A DNA stretch of 64,000 nucleotides from Actinernus sp. WN-2022 (taxonomy: Eukaryota > Cnidaria > Anthozoa > Actiniaria > Actinernidae): NCBI GenBank assembly GCA_030867875.1, contig JAOWCC010001598.1, positions 124,001 to 188,000 of the forward strand, given 5' to 3'. The notes beneath the pieces are model-generated. The model was not told where the DNA came from. It saw only the letters and a list, made by a program, of their open reading frames with translations, and did no database searches. This document shows, one piece after another, positions 1 through 12,900 of this stretch. Numbering within the stretch: position 1 is the stretch's first letter; each line of letters opens with the position of its first letter. The translations under genes and the position numbers were made by a program.

Positions 1-36
1 GAGGTGGTGCTAAACCACTGCGCCACCCTGGCTGAG
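1..36 (-). repeat. 5' end of a tRNA-derived SINE, cut by the window edge
   Basis: Read on the minus strand this stretch gives GGTGGCGCAGTGGTTTAGC, an A-box-like tRNA promoter start. The same head occurs in the fuller SINE copy at 27175-27410. Only the promoter end is inside the window, so the length and tail are unknown. Confidence 0.5.
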
Positions 37-310
37 AAATACACTACACACAATGAGTTTTAAGCTCCAAATCAGTAGGCCATGAGTTACCAAATGAAAA
101 CTTTCTACTTGTGTAATTATTTTAAGAGTAAAGAAATATACCTTTTACCTTGATTAAAATTGATAGCATTTGCATTGAAGTGCCAACCTGTAAGTTTCAA
201 GTCTCATCTGTAATTATCTCTGGACAGTACGTGTTTGATTGACAGTTCGCTAAATCGAATTTTACACTTACGCCCGGCTTTTTGCACACAGCCCTTCAAT
301 TGGGCTTTAA

Positions 311-806
311 AGTGCCTATCACCCTTTTGTAATTTTGATAGCTTATAACCTCCGAAAAGTTTTGAGAAAGTTTTGGTTAAAAGTGAATACTTTATGTTCT
401 ACGCTTGTTTAAAATCATGTAAATGTGACCTTTCCTGACCCATGACCATGTAAGTAAAAGCCTGGGTCGAAACCTGGGTAGACGTCTGACATCTCATTAA
501 TGCATTATTCTCCATGGCGCCTTTTTATCACAACAACATCAATGCATAGAAAAAAGTCATTTTAGTCAACATGTTAACTATTTCTTCAAATGATTGCAAA
601 GCCAGATTAATTATATGACGTCTATACAGGTATTGACCCAGGCTTTTACTTACACGGTCATGGGTCAGGAAAGGTTACATTTACACGATTTCAAACAAGT
701 GTAGAACATAAAGTATTCACTCAAAACCAAAGCTTATGCTTCACAGAAGTACTCAAAACTTTTTGGAGGTTCATAAGCTAAAAATTGGAAAAGGGTTATA
801 GGCACT
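311..806. mobile_element. TTAA-flanked inverted-repeat MITE
   Basis: The two halves are inverted copies of each other over about 190-200 bp (about 311-499 and 600-806), with ends AGTGCCTATCACCC and GGGTTATAGGCACT. A TTAA lies at each edge (307-310 and 807-810), the target duplication typical of piggyBac- and Kolobok-type transposases. No transposase ORF is present, so the element is non-autonomous. The element at 59092-59999 has similar AGTGC ends and the same TTAA target. Confidence 0.85.
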
Positions 807-913
807 TTAAGATACTCAGACCGTTTAGAACTCCAAAACTCTCCATTGACTAAAGGAACAAGGGAAGCAACATTCTTCCACGCCTGTCTCAGCATCAGTC
901 CCTGTACACTTAC

Positions 914-985
914 TACTTATTCTTTGTCCTGGGTCATCATCATCCTCATTATCACTCTCCTCTGGCAAGACATCCTCTGGGATTG
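914..985 (-). CDS. HDAC1: HDAC1/2 exon encoding the start of the acidic tail
   Basis: A 72-nt exon after a TTTACAG acceptor, ending at donor GTAAGTG. It encodes [20 protein letters not shown] and three further residues, matching the conserved IPEDAIPEES acidic segment that follows the catalytic domain in HDAC1/2. It joins exon 3858-3916 in phase 1, giving a Pro codon at the junction. Confidence 0.92.
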
Positions 986-3900
986 CTGTAAAGATTTGAC
1001 AGAGAACATTGATTATGTTAATTAGAAACGTGATTGGCAGGTAAAAATAACAGGCAATGTTCAGTAATTTCAGAATCAGAATTTGTAGAGATATTCTTCA
1101 TTTGTGATTTGTCTCCAAGGCTGTGCAAACAATATGATGTCATACATGTACGTCATCTCATTTGCATATTACAAAAACCGGAATATATCTGAAACAAGAC
1201 AAGATTTTGACAAATGGAAAATGTCATTATTCCTGCCACTATACGATCAAATTTGACACATCAATGTTTTTGCATATTCATAAAGTAGAGTTGATATTAT
1301 ATTATTACCATTTCAAATTGTTTTCTGATACAACAAAAGGAAGTCTTATTATTTTAACTCCGAACATTGAATCTAAACGTCCGCCATTACTGGAGGCCAT
1401 TTCCTTTGTTCAGCTTTAAACAAAGGTTTATTCAGCAGAAGTGATGTCATACACTTAACGCTTGTCTGCAGAACACAACGTCTGGAGGCATATTTCTACT
1501 AAAAACGTCTTCACATACATAAGGAGAAAGTTATATTTATCTTTGTGAGGTTGGGTAGATTTTTATGCACACCATTTCGCGCCATGAAGTTGTCGTGTTA
1601 AGTGTATGATGTCACTTCCGCTGAATACCGAGAACGGCTTCCAGTAATGGCAGACATGATTTTACCGGTAAACTCTAAAGAAAGCCAACCTACGAACGGT
1701 TGGCATGAAAGTCACAATCATGGCATGAAAACATTAAGGCTTTCAAAGTTTTGCTTCATTTCTTGCACTTGGAGCTTGAGAAATGATTTTTTTTGTATGA
1801 AAATATGAGACAACTTCTCTAAATTACCTAGAGGCTGCTTCAAGGTGTCAAAGCTAAGATGTGAAGAACTATTTCCAGAGAGAAGCGAATACGTGCAAAG
1901 ATATGTCTTTGCTTTGACATAATTATTTTGTGTTTCACAGCACATGCTCGCACACATTCCATTTTACCTGCGAGCAGAACACCAGAAATTACGATAATCA
2001 GCAAAGTTTTCATTAAAAATAACAGGTTTTTCTGAATATTTAGAGCTAAAGGAAACTATTTTCAAACTCCTAAAATATTTTAGACCACTGGTCCATGTTT
2101 TAGGGAAGTTGTAACTCTCACGAGCAGACTGACTTTGGCTTGTGGCATTTATTTAGACAAATAATCATTATGATACTGGTAATATTATAATTATAAACAG
2201 CATGAAGTAAACAAAATATTATGGTCTTATGTTCACTGCATTTTCTTTGAGTTCATTTATATTGTTATGCAAACCCTCTTCAATTCTCGTCAAGCGATCG
2301 CATTACCAGGCAAACCCTGCACACATTTGACTAGAAGTTACATGTAGTTCCAATCAGCGTGGTACATGGCTGCATTTGCTTTGTGTTTACTATGTATTCA
2401 CTTTGAGTTTGCTTTGTGTTTACTACACGTTCAATATTTATTTGTGGTTGATTTGCATTTACTTTGGGTTCACTTTATGGCCTGTGTTTACTTTGCGTGC
2501 AGGCAAAGTAAACGCAAAGTAAATGCAAAGTAAACCCTGTGTTTGCTTTACGTTTACTCAAAAGTACATGGCTAACGCAGGTGAGGTTACCGTAAAAGAC
2601 CGCCTATAAGTTGCAGGGTTTTTTCAATTTCATTTTGACTAAGAGTGTTTTTTATCGACCTAAAGTCTGGGTGCATTTTCAGATTGAAGTTTGCGTGAGA
2701 TATCCAAAAATGAGCCCTGATAACTTTTTTATGTTGTTTTCTTCTCGTAACATTCCTTCACAATCCAGTTTGTGTTTAATTAATATTGTGGTTCCGTACA
2801 GGTCACATTTTGTGAAGTTTGATTGGTTCGAGTCTCGTTCTTTAATGTGCTTATTGAAAGACTCAAATTCAACGAATCCTGGAGAAATTTTCAGATTCAA
2901 GAAGTGGATCGAATATCCAGAACACTTTGGGTATAAAGAAGTTGTTCGTGCAATCTCACGAGTCACGACACATGGCAAATTATAATATTATCAACAAATC
3001 TAAAACTTCACATCTTGCCGTTTTGATTTGAGAGATTTGAGAGACTCCAGCACTTTTTGCAGAACGTGCAAACTGTTCACAAAGTAAAATAAAAATCATC
3101 CAGAACATTTAATTTGTCTTTTGCAAATTTTAGATTTCAAAGCGGCAAACATTACATGAAGCTAATTGATATTCATATCAGTTCGCGGAAAACTTCACAC
3201 ATTATGCACCGTGGCAATTTGAAAGATGTGACTTCCACACCTTTGAAAATGGATTTAAATTAATAGAAATAACTATAAGAGTATTTTATTTAGTAAACAT
3301 TTCACTTTGAAAGTAAAGTTGAGAAGCTGTGTGGTGCTTTAGTAACTACAACGCAATACAAACTCAGTTCCCGCACCCGTGTTGTTGTGTCAAAATCCAG
3401 ACAGACATGTCTGAGAGAATTCAATTCAAGTGCGATCTTGCAGAATCATAACGTTTCTTGAAAACATAAGGCAGCATTCTAGTAAGTAGTTGCATGCTTG
3501 CTCACATACATTGTAGATTTAAGATCTAAACATTGTTCAGTCGTAATTGTCCTCGTATCATAATATCGAAATGTACTTCTAAAGCTGTAGTGTAATCATA
3601 AGTATAGTAAAATGCTCCTATAAGTTCGCTAAAGTTGGGGTGCGGCTTATAAGCGGTATATTTCCTTAAAGTTTTCAAATTGATCTCAAGATAAGATCGC
3701 AAGCCTAAATTGGGGGTGTGGCTTATATGCAGGGTGCGGCTTATTGGCAGTCTTTTACGGTAGTTTTGATCGGTACTGTATGTATTGTACCATATAATTA
3801 TTATATCGTAACAATTGCATCAGGATACGTATCAAAGTGTATTGTTGTAACACTTACGTTGCATTTGAACACCAGGAGCATGCGGGAGCATTCGTAGATT

Positions 3901-6900
3901 CTCAAATAATCTTTGCCTGGAAAAGTGAAGACAATGAAGAAGTGAACATTGTGAACACATTTGCTGTGCTAAACAGTGAAGAAACAGTGGGCCATTTGAA
4001 GGGCTGTGTGCAAAAATGGCTTATTTCAGTGACTCCTGATCACATTCTAAATTCTCCCTTAGAAAACAAAGAAATTGAAGGAGAATTTAGAATGTGACCA
4101 GGAGTCACTTAACCCATTCTTGCACACAGCCCTTCATTTACCATGGAAGTTACTCAACCAGGTTAGCATGGTGTTTTGTCCTTGTGGATGAACAACAACA
4201 ACAGCTCTTACAAAAGCCACCGGAACTTGCCAACGCTTACTTTCTTTTTTTTTAAGATATGGGTCGCATCAGGCAAAAAGGGCCTGGACGACATTCAAGT
4301 TAAATAATTCCAACACTGGTGTTCCTGATAACAGGTTGAAGATTGTATTGTATTCTTGACGAGAATCGGTACATTTCATTCCTAACAAAAAACGTCATTT
4401 TCAAGAAATTTACGACAATTAAAATCAGGGGTGAAATTTACATGATTTTGATGCATTACAAATATGACCACAAAAATTAGGAATCCTGTCAGAGGGGTTG
4501 ATTTTGATGTATGACATTCATTTATACCTGCTGGCATTAAAGAGTAAAAAATAAATAAGATGAACAAGATGATCACTTTTTCATTCTGCTCCTCATAGCT
4601 AGTAATATGCTTTTAGCAATAGTACAAGTTACACCTTGAAACAATCATCTGATGATTGGGAATGATTTGTGCCTGCTAAAATTGTAATCAAACCCTTGTG
4701 TAAAAAATATCGTAAATTTCGTCTTCAATTATTTCACTTGTCGATTTCATGAAACCAACACTACTTCACAGGAAAAAATTATCGAAAATTCCATTTGTGG
4801 TTTTATTAAAATCAGTGTGGGTTTCATCAAATTCCCATTGATACAAAAAACATTAATGGTTTGATTTCCAATTTCCCATTCTACAGAAATGGGAAATTGA
4901 AAAACATCAATGTTTTTTAAGAAAACCACAGTTGGGAAACTGAATTACCATGATTGGGACTATAACAATGAGAAAAAACATTCAAGGGAATTGCAAAACC
5001 ATCAATGTATTTGTGAATACACCATTCATGGTTTTATTAATTCACACAAATGGCATTCACACAAATGGATTTACAATATTCAGAACCATTCAAGGGAAAT
5101 GCAAAACCATCAATGCATTTGTGACTAAACCATTCATGGTTTTATTAATTCACACAAATGGGATTTACAATATTCAGAACCATTCAAGGGAATGCAAAAC
5201 CATCAATGTATTTGTGACTAAAGCATTCATGGTTTTATTAATTCACACAAATGGGATTTACAATATTCAGTTACCATTGATATAATATACACATCATTTG
5301 TGCAGAAGGTGCAGATATGAACATGCAACCATATCTTTTAAATCCATTCACCTTATAATTCACACATGGGATCTATTTCTAGATCAGAAAACTGGTTAGT
5401 CCACCTAGTCCAGGCAGTTGTACCCTTAGTATCTACATATCCCTTAGTCCAGTTAGTCCGCCTAGTCCAGGCAGTTGTACCCTTAGTATCTCCATATCCC
5501 TTAGTCCAGTTAGTCCGCCTAGTCCGGGCAGTTGTATCCCTCAGTATCTACATATCCCTTAGTCCACCTAGTCCGGGCAGTTGTATCCCTTAGTATCTAC
5601 ATATCTCTTAGTCCAACTAGTCCGGGCAGTTGTATCCCTTAGTATCTACATATCCCTTAGTCCATCTAGTCCGGGCAGTTGTACCCTTAGTATCTACATA
5701 TCCAATTAGTCCAGTTAGTCCGCCTAGTCTGGGCAGTTGTATCCCTTAGTATCTACATATCCCTTAGTCCGCCTAGTTGTACCCTAAGTATCTACAGTAC
5801 AGCCGTAAAATAATGCACGCGCAAGAAGTGGCGCAAGTAACTTCTTGCGACGCAAGAACACGCAAGCTGCCGCAAGAAGGCCTAAACCAACTTTTTGCGC
5901 TTTAGACGCAAGAACTACTGAACCGCAAGAAGTTCAGGCTGAAGCGCAAGAACTAAATATTTTGAGCTTATCCGCAAGAAGATGAAACGCAAGAAGTTGA
6001 AGTCTTAACGCAAGAACTGGTCGCTTCTTTGAGCTCGGGAAGACGCGGCTGTTTTCGTACGCTAAGATTTATGTTTATTTCTAACTTCAGATATCGACGT
6101 TCGCCTTTTATTTCCCTCTTGAATCTAAAGGTTTTCTAGAGTACGATAATCGAAAAGCAAATATATGTATCTCAAGCACTCGGCTGTTTTAGCAGGCAAG
6201 TAGAATAAATATTGATACACTCAAGGGAAGGGAAAAATTGTTTGAGATACCGCGAGTTCCAGGATATTCATTTACTGATAGTATTTTAGACTGCAAATCA
6301 CGATGAGCGGCAAAAATCTGGCGCGGCGGGAATGTATACGTCTCACGCTATCGTGTAGCAATGAAACGGCGGTATTAAACTAAGCTTTTGAAGCTATCAG
6401 TCTTCAAATCCATAATGAATGTTCCTTGATGGTCTTGACTATCGAATGGCTACCAAAACGTTATAATGAATGGCTCACCATTGACCAAATTAATAATTAT
6501 CGAAGGGTCACCAAAAGAAAGGTTGCGTGGGATTGCGTTACTAAACACCGTCCTATCGTTAGTTCGGTGTTTTTATTTCATCTGATAAACTTTAGCTTTT
6601 GTAGATCAATAGATCCGTCAATCATTCAGTATTTTTAAAAGTCATCTATTGCATATGTTTTCAATTCAAGAAGCCAGCTTTTCGGTGATACAACAATTCT
6701 CCGAGTTCACGTGCGTTTCAGCCGTGGAGACTGATTGTCTGGTTTTTGACACAAGATCAAGAGTACCGCGAACTTTGAGGAAAGTGTGATTTTATTGCGT
6801 TGTAGTTGAACATGCAACACAAGCTTCTCAGCTTTACTGGAAAATGATTAATTCTACCAAATAAATATTCTGGAGTTTATTTTTTTATCTAATGTGGCTC

Positions 6901-9900
6901 CGTTTTCAAAGTCCGAGTCTTGAATGTGTGACATTTTCCGCGAACTGATTTGAATAATCAATGAGCTCCGCAGTGTTTGTTTTGCTTTGAGATCGCACTA
7001 AAATGTCTTCCTACCAAACCAAATGTTTTGAAAGTTTCATTTTACTTACGGATCTGAATAGTTTCTACCTGATGTGAAAACTGGTTTGAGTCTATTCTGT
7101 CAAATCGATACACTGGTGAATAAGCTTTTTGGATATTTTAATTTGTTGTCTGATTAATAACACGGTAATTTGCAAAATTTGCATGAGATCGTACTGAATC
7201 TTCTGGAGTTTTGATTTCAGCTTCTTTGTGACGAGTTAATAAAATATTCAAGTCTGCGGGTATACAAGTATGCGATGCTTAATCTCTCTATTAGCTCCTT
7301 CCCGCGAACGGCAGAAAGGAAAACATGACCACAATTTCGCGCGACTTTGCTGCTTGACATTTTCAGTTTTTACGTAAGGTCGAGTAGATCCGCGTTTGTT
7401 GTGAACGTTGGAATTCTTTTCCACTTTTCTTCTATATTTATTTCGTATTTTGACGGCGGGCTGACGTTTCCCGTTTGCCGTAGAACGCGGTGCTTAATCT
7501 CTCAAAAAGTTTAAGATATTAGTAAACTTTCATGGTTCTCAAAGGTTCCGTTTCTTATTAGCGATCTCACATAAAACACAAACATGTTCTCATATGCCAC
7601 GTCTTGCGTGTTCTTCAGCATTCTTGCGGGTCTTCTTAAAGTATACCTTCTTGCATCTTCTTGCGGGTTGATCTTCTTGCGGAATGAACTTCTTGCGGGT
7701 TGATCTTCTTGCGGAAAGAACTTCTTGCGGGTCTTAAGTTCTTGCGTTTTTTCAGTAATTTCAAGCGCATGCGGCACGCAAGAACCTGTTGGCTTGCGGA
7801 CGCAAAAAGAAGTTCTTGCGCGTGCATTATTTTACGGCTGTACTGTACATATCCCTTTGTCCGCCTAGTCTGGGCAGTTGTATCCTTTAGTATCTACATA
7901 TCCCTTAGTCCAGTTAGTCCGCCTAGTCCGGGCAGTTGTATCCCTTAGTATCTACATATCCCTTAGTCCAGTTAGTCTGCCTAGTCCGGGCAGTTGTATC
8001 CCTTAGTATCTCCATATCACTTAGTCCAGTTAGTCCACCTAGTCCGGGCAGTTGTATCCCTTAGTATCTCCATATCACTTAGTCCAGTTAGTCCACCTAG
8101 ACCGGGCAGTTGTACCCTTAGCATCTACATATCCCTTAGTCCAGTTAGTCCTCCTAGTCCGGGCAGTAGTATCCCTTAGTATCTACATATCCCTTAGTCC
8201 AGTTAGTCCGCCTAGTCCAGGCAGTTGTACCCCTTAGCATCTACATATCCCTTAGTCCAGCTAGTCCGGGCAGTTGTATCCCTTAGCTGTAGAAACATAG
8301 CTGTAGAAACAAATAATGGAACACAAGTAGCAATTTTTTTCAAAGATAAATATAATACACATAATAGTTAAATTAACAGACAGTAGAAAGAAATCATATT
8401 CAAGTAGCAATATTCAAAGTGGAGATAAGGAGTGAAATAATACACATTGCAAATTAAATTAAAATAAAATAATAGACAGCAGGAATAAATAATGAAAGAC
8501 AAATATGAATATTCAAAGTGAGTTGGACTAGTCCACATATCCCAGGGAATAAGATAAAAAGAAGAGAAAACAGGTCCTAAAACAGGCAGCATATGATATT
8601 TCTAGTTATCGCTTGACTGCCCTCAAAATTAAAACCAATAATTGTCATGCTGTGATAACCTCACTCAGCATCATCTGACACACGCAGCAAATTATGGGCT
8701 GTAACCTTGCATGCAGATACATGTAGTCTGCCTCAATCTCTTCTTAATCAGAATTAGGTATCTTTGTGCAATGATCCAATCCTTCAAAAGGTTAATTAAT
8801 GCAAGAACAATAAAGTTATTAATGCATACACATGAAGTACATACCAGCTACATTATATTTGTTTCTTTACTGCTAACAGTTTTCTCATAAAATTAAGTCA
8901 CAAAAAGTATTTAATTTTGAAACTTTGAATTGTTTTTCAATTTCACTTATTAATAACAGTTTATACAATTAGTTGTTGTATACCAGTAGTTAAGGTGACG
9001 CTATGGTACTTAATACTATGTTACTACTGTAATGAATAAAACGTTGTTGGTTAATGTTTTTTGTCAATACCCATTGCTGTTTTAAGACCAATAATGGATA
9101 ACCGCAAATATCCATTATTGTACACATGTAAATGACAAATACATAAGTGGTAATTACACACTTTCCACCTGTGGGAATTGAAATCTTCCAGCAAAACAAG
9201 GCCAAACAATGCATACATGTACATAGGAGTCCTCGTAAAACCCGACAAGGGTTCGTATTTTCACTTTCAGACAGAGTGCCGAGTGGCCCACATCTGAACA
9301 TGAGGAACTGATAGCCAGATAGGAGCCAGCTGAGAATATATTTGTTTCCAAGAAAGCTTAGATGGAAACGTAAAGTCTGACGGTGACTCTGAATCGCTTG
9401 AAACCAATTCAACACCACAATCTTTAGTCGCTATTACCGTGCTGTTTCAGCCGCCTGCAAATCGCTGTCTCCTCTACTAACTATGCTGGCATCCAAGGCA
9501 TCTCTACGTGTTCACCTTGGCTTTGTGCCTCCAGGTCGTTTTGTCTTTCCCATTTTTCAAGTCACACAATAAAACTAGAACAACCAGCTATATTAACATT
9601 TTCTCGATGCGGCGCAAAGCTTTGATCGGAAATCGACATTGGCGGGAAATCTTGACAGATAGTTGAACTGTGATGAGAAATGATTGGCCAAGAGCTCGCT
9701 AATTGTTGGAGAGGCAGGGCTTCAGATTCACGCACGACAGACGGCTAGATTTTCTAAAATGCTATTTTCTACGCTTTCGATTTTCAACCAAAATAGAGTT
9801 TTAAAAAAGCTCCCACTCGACAGGAATTTATTCGATTTGTTTGAAATTTTCACAAAATGTCAATTGATATCTCCGCTGCAAAAGGGTGTCGGGGAATTGG

Positions 9901-12900
9901 AAAATTCTAAAAATAGGGCTCTTGACGGCGTTTTCCGCAAATCTACTCTGATTATTTTTCGCCTTTTCACGGAGAGCATGATAACTTTTGAACTAAATCG
10001 AATTTTTAAATTCCCCGACACCCTTTTGTAATACGATTCCTCCGAAATGCGACAAAGCAAACAGATTTTAAAACTTAAAAATATTTTCGGAGTCGGAGCT
10101 TCTGAAAGCCATCTCACTAGATCGGAGAAACGGGATCGCGGAAAATTCGAGATTTTCAAAGAACTCAAAACTTTTTATGTATTCTTGTAGCCAATTTTAT
10201 AAGCTTTAAAATGATACATGGATGATTTATCTACGATGTTTCTTTGAAGCGCTACATAATTTCGACTGGAAACGCACCCTGAAGGTATCCGGTAACCTTA
10301 ACTAACAACAATTCCAAGGGACCGCTTTCCTTTAATCGCTAGAGGAAGAAAGGTTTTCTGGCAAAACAATACTTGCACAAGTAGGTCAGGTCCGCCATCT
10401 TGGATTTTTCATTAACTAGTGCCAATCTCCCACGTGTAAAATTGCGAAGATAGATGCATGCTTTGACAACCGCTGCGAATCAGCCTGTTTTGGAAGGTAA
10501 ATAAGCTTAATCGCGTTTAAATATTCACGAAATTCTAATATATTAGGTCTAAGGTGGGTCTTAGAAGAGTTTTTGCTTTAACTCTTTGAAAGTGCATGTT
10601 TTTTCCCCAATGATTATAATAGAAACGCACCCTGAAGGTATCCGGTAACCTTAACTAACAACAATTCCAAGGAACCGCTTTCCTTTAATCGATAGAGCAA
10701 GAAAGGTTTTCTGGCAAAACAATACTTGCACAAGTAGGTCAGGTCCGCTATCTTGGATTTTCATTAACTAGTGCCATTGAATCTCCCACGTGTAAAATTG
10801 CGAAGATAGATGCATGCTTTGACAACCGCTGCAAATCAGCCTGTTTTGGAAGGTAAATAAGCTTAATCACGTTTAAATATTCACGAAATTCTAATATATT
10901 AGGTCTAAGGTGGGTCTTAGAAGAGTTTTTGCTTTAACTCTTTGAAAGTGCATGTTTTTTCCCCAATGATTATAATGCTTAAATTGCTATATTACACGAT
11001 CGGATGCGATTTGAACCTGATTGTAATATACGCACCGTCGCATAATAAAAGGTTCATGATACATGTATATAAATATATGTTAATGTTGGGTCTCCTTTCT
11101 AGGTGTTCCCGTAGATAAGCCGCACCCCCGATTTTGAACGAAAATTTTGGGTGAAAAGGTGTGGCTTATACACGGGTAAATACGGTAAATATGCATTCAT
11201 GGATAACTGCAAATATCCATTGTTGTAAATGACAAATACATACATGGTAATTAAACACTTTCCACCTGTGGGAATTGAAATTTTCCATTCATGGGTTTTC
11301 TTGAAAAACCATTAATGGGGACTGTTCAGATTTCCTATTGATGGTTTTTGCAATGGAAATTCATAAATTCCCATAAATTTTCCCATGGATGTATTTTTGA
11401 TACTTTTTCCTGTGCTTGTTAGTAGCACAATGTGGCGCTCACAATGCATATTGTAATCGCACCACAAGTACAAAAAAACATGGTACAATTTCAAAAGACA
11501 TTTACATGTTATGTCATCTGGGCCCTTTTTGCCTGACGCGGCCCATATGTAAATTGAACAGCGTAAATAAACTTGAACTTTGGTTTCTTGTAGTATTTCT
11601 TTTAAAATGTTAATTTCTGGAATTTATTCAACCCTTTCTATATATTCTTGTTGATAAGCTGCACCCCCAATTTGTAAGGAAAATTTCTGGTAAAAACAGT
11701 GCCTCCAAAATTATAGGGCTTCCAAGACCTGTTGTGGGCTTTAGCACTGCTATAAAGTGTAAAAGATATCCTCAACGAACACAACAAGCACATGGACAAC
11801 AAGTTTTCTTCGGTTAATCTTGTTTCGTGAATTGTGTAGTTTAACTGGCTCATTCTAGGTGTATCAACGACAATGAACTACAGCAAAACAATACCCTGAA
11901 ATACAAAGAACCCTAACACCACAATACAGACTGTTGTTCACTGTCCTGAATTTTCAGGATGTTGATACACCTAGAATGACCCTGATTTATCCATGGATTG
12001 AAAGTCAGTGTAAGTAAGCTTATTCCTTGTTAGACTAAAAGTAAAAGAGCCAGTTTGAATTTTACTTTTGTTTTGTATTGTTATGCAAATGAGATCATGC
12101 TCAATGAATTGCCCTATATCATTATGACGTCACAGCTTGTTTATGAGGGGGACAGAATCGACATGAACAATAGAATTTTGAACTAAATCTGCTCTGCTGA
12201 GGAAAATGTAACTTCGAATTGTCTGGTTTCCAGATATCAGCTGTATGAATGTTTATCCCACAATATTTACCGTATTTGGTGGCTGTTACTGCTGTTCTAC
12301 GTTCTACAAAATGCATTTGATAGCGATTTCCTTTGTGTTGTAGCTGTTTTGTCCCCCATTTAAACAATAGATTGTTTTGATTTGACGTCATAATGATATA
12401 GGGCAATTGATTCATGTGTAATGCACATCATGATTTTTAAAGACATATTTTGGGTAAAAAAGTGTGTATTATACATGGATAAATACAATAATAAAGTTTG
12501 TGTTGGATAAGTGCTAAACATGTGACTAACTTGATCTTTTCCAGGTATTCTGGTGTGTTCTGGTTTGTCATGTTGGATGGACTAATGTGCAGCTTGAAAT
12601 CAGGACCAAAGTACTCAAAATAATCATTGTACGGTAGCTCGTTAGCAATGTCACTGTCCAGAGCAACGGATGTCTCGTAGGTCCAGCAGCGAGCAACATT
12701 TCTAATGGTGTAACCACCACCTCCAAGGATAAGCATTGGAAGTGCAAACTTTTTAACATATTCAACACACTGGGCATGACCTGTAAAAGAATAGATAATA
12801 TTTAATAAGGGTAAAAACACATGACAGCGAGGGGCTGAAGAAATTGTGGCCCTCTAATATAACAATTTTCTGTGATATTCTATAATCTTAACATTAAAAC

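Noticed and set aside
5366..5593. Proline/valine-rich ORFs in the 58-bp satellite
   Set aside because: Their sequence only reflects the repeat unit and they appear in several frames; not a protein.
9684..10168. Overlapping ORFs of ~100 codons on both strands
   Set aside because: They run through a palindromic MITE and have no domain.
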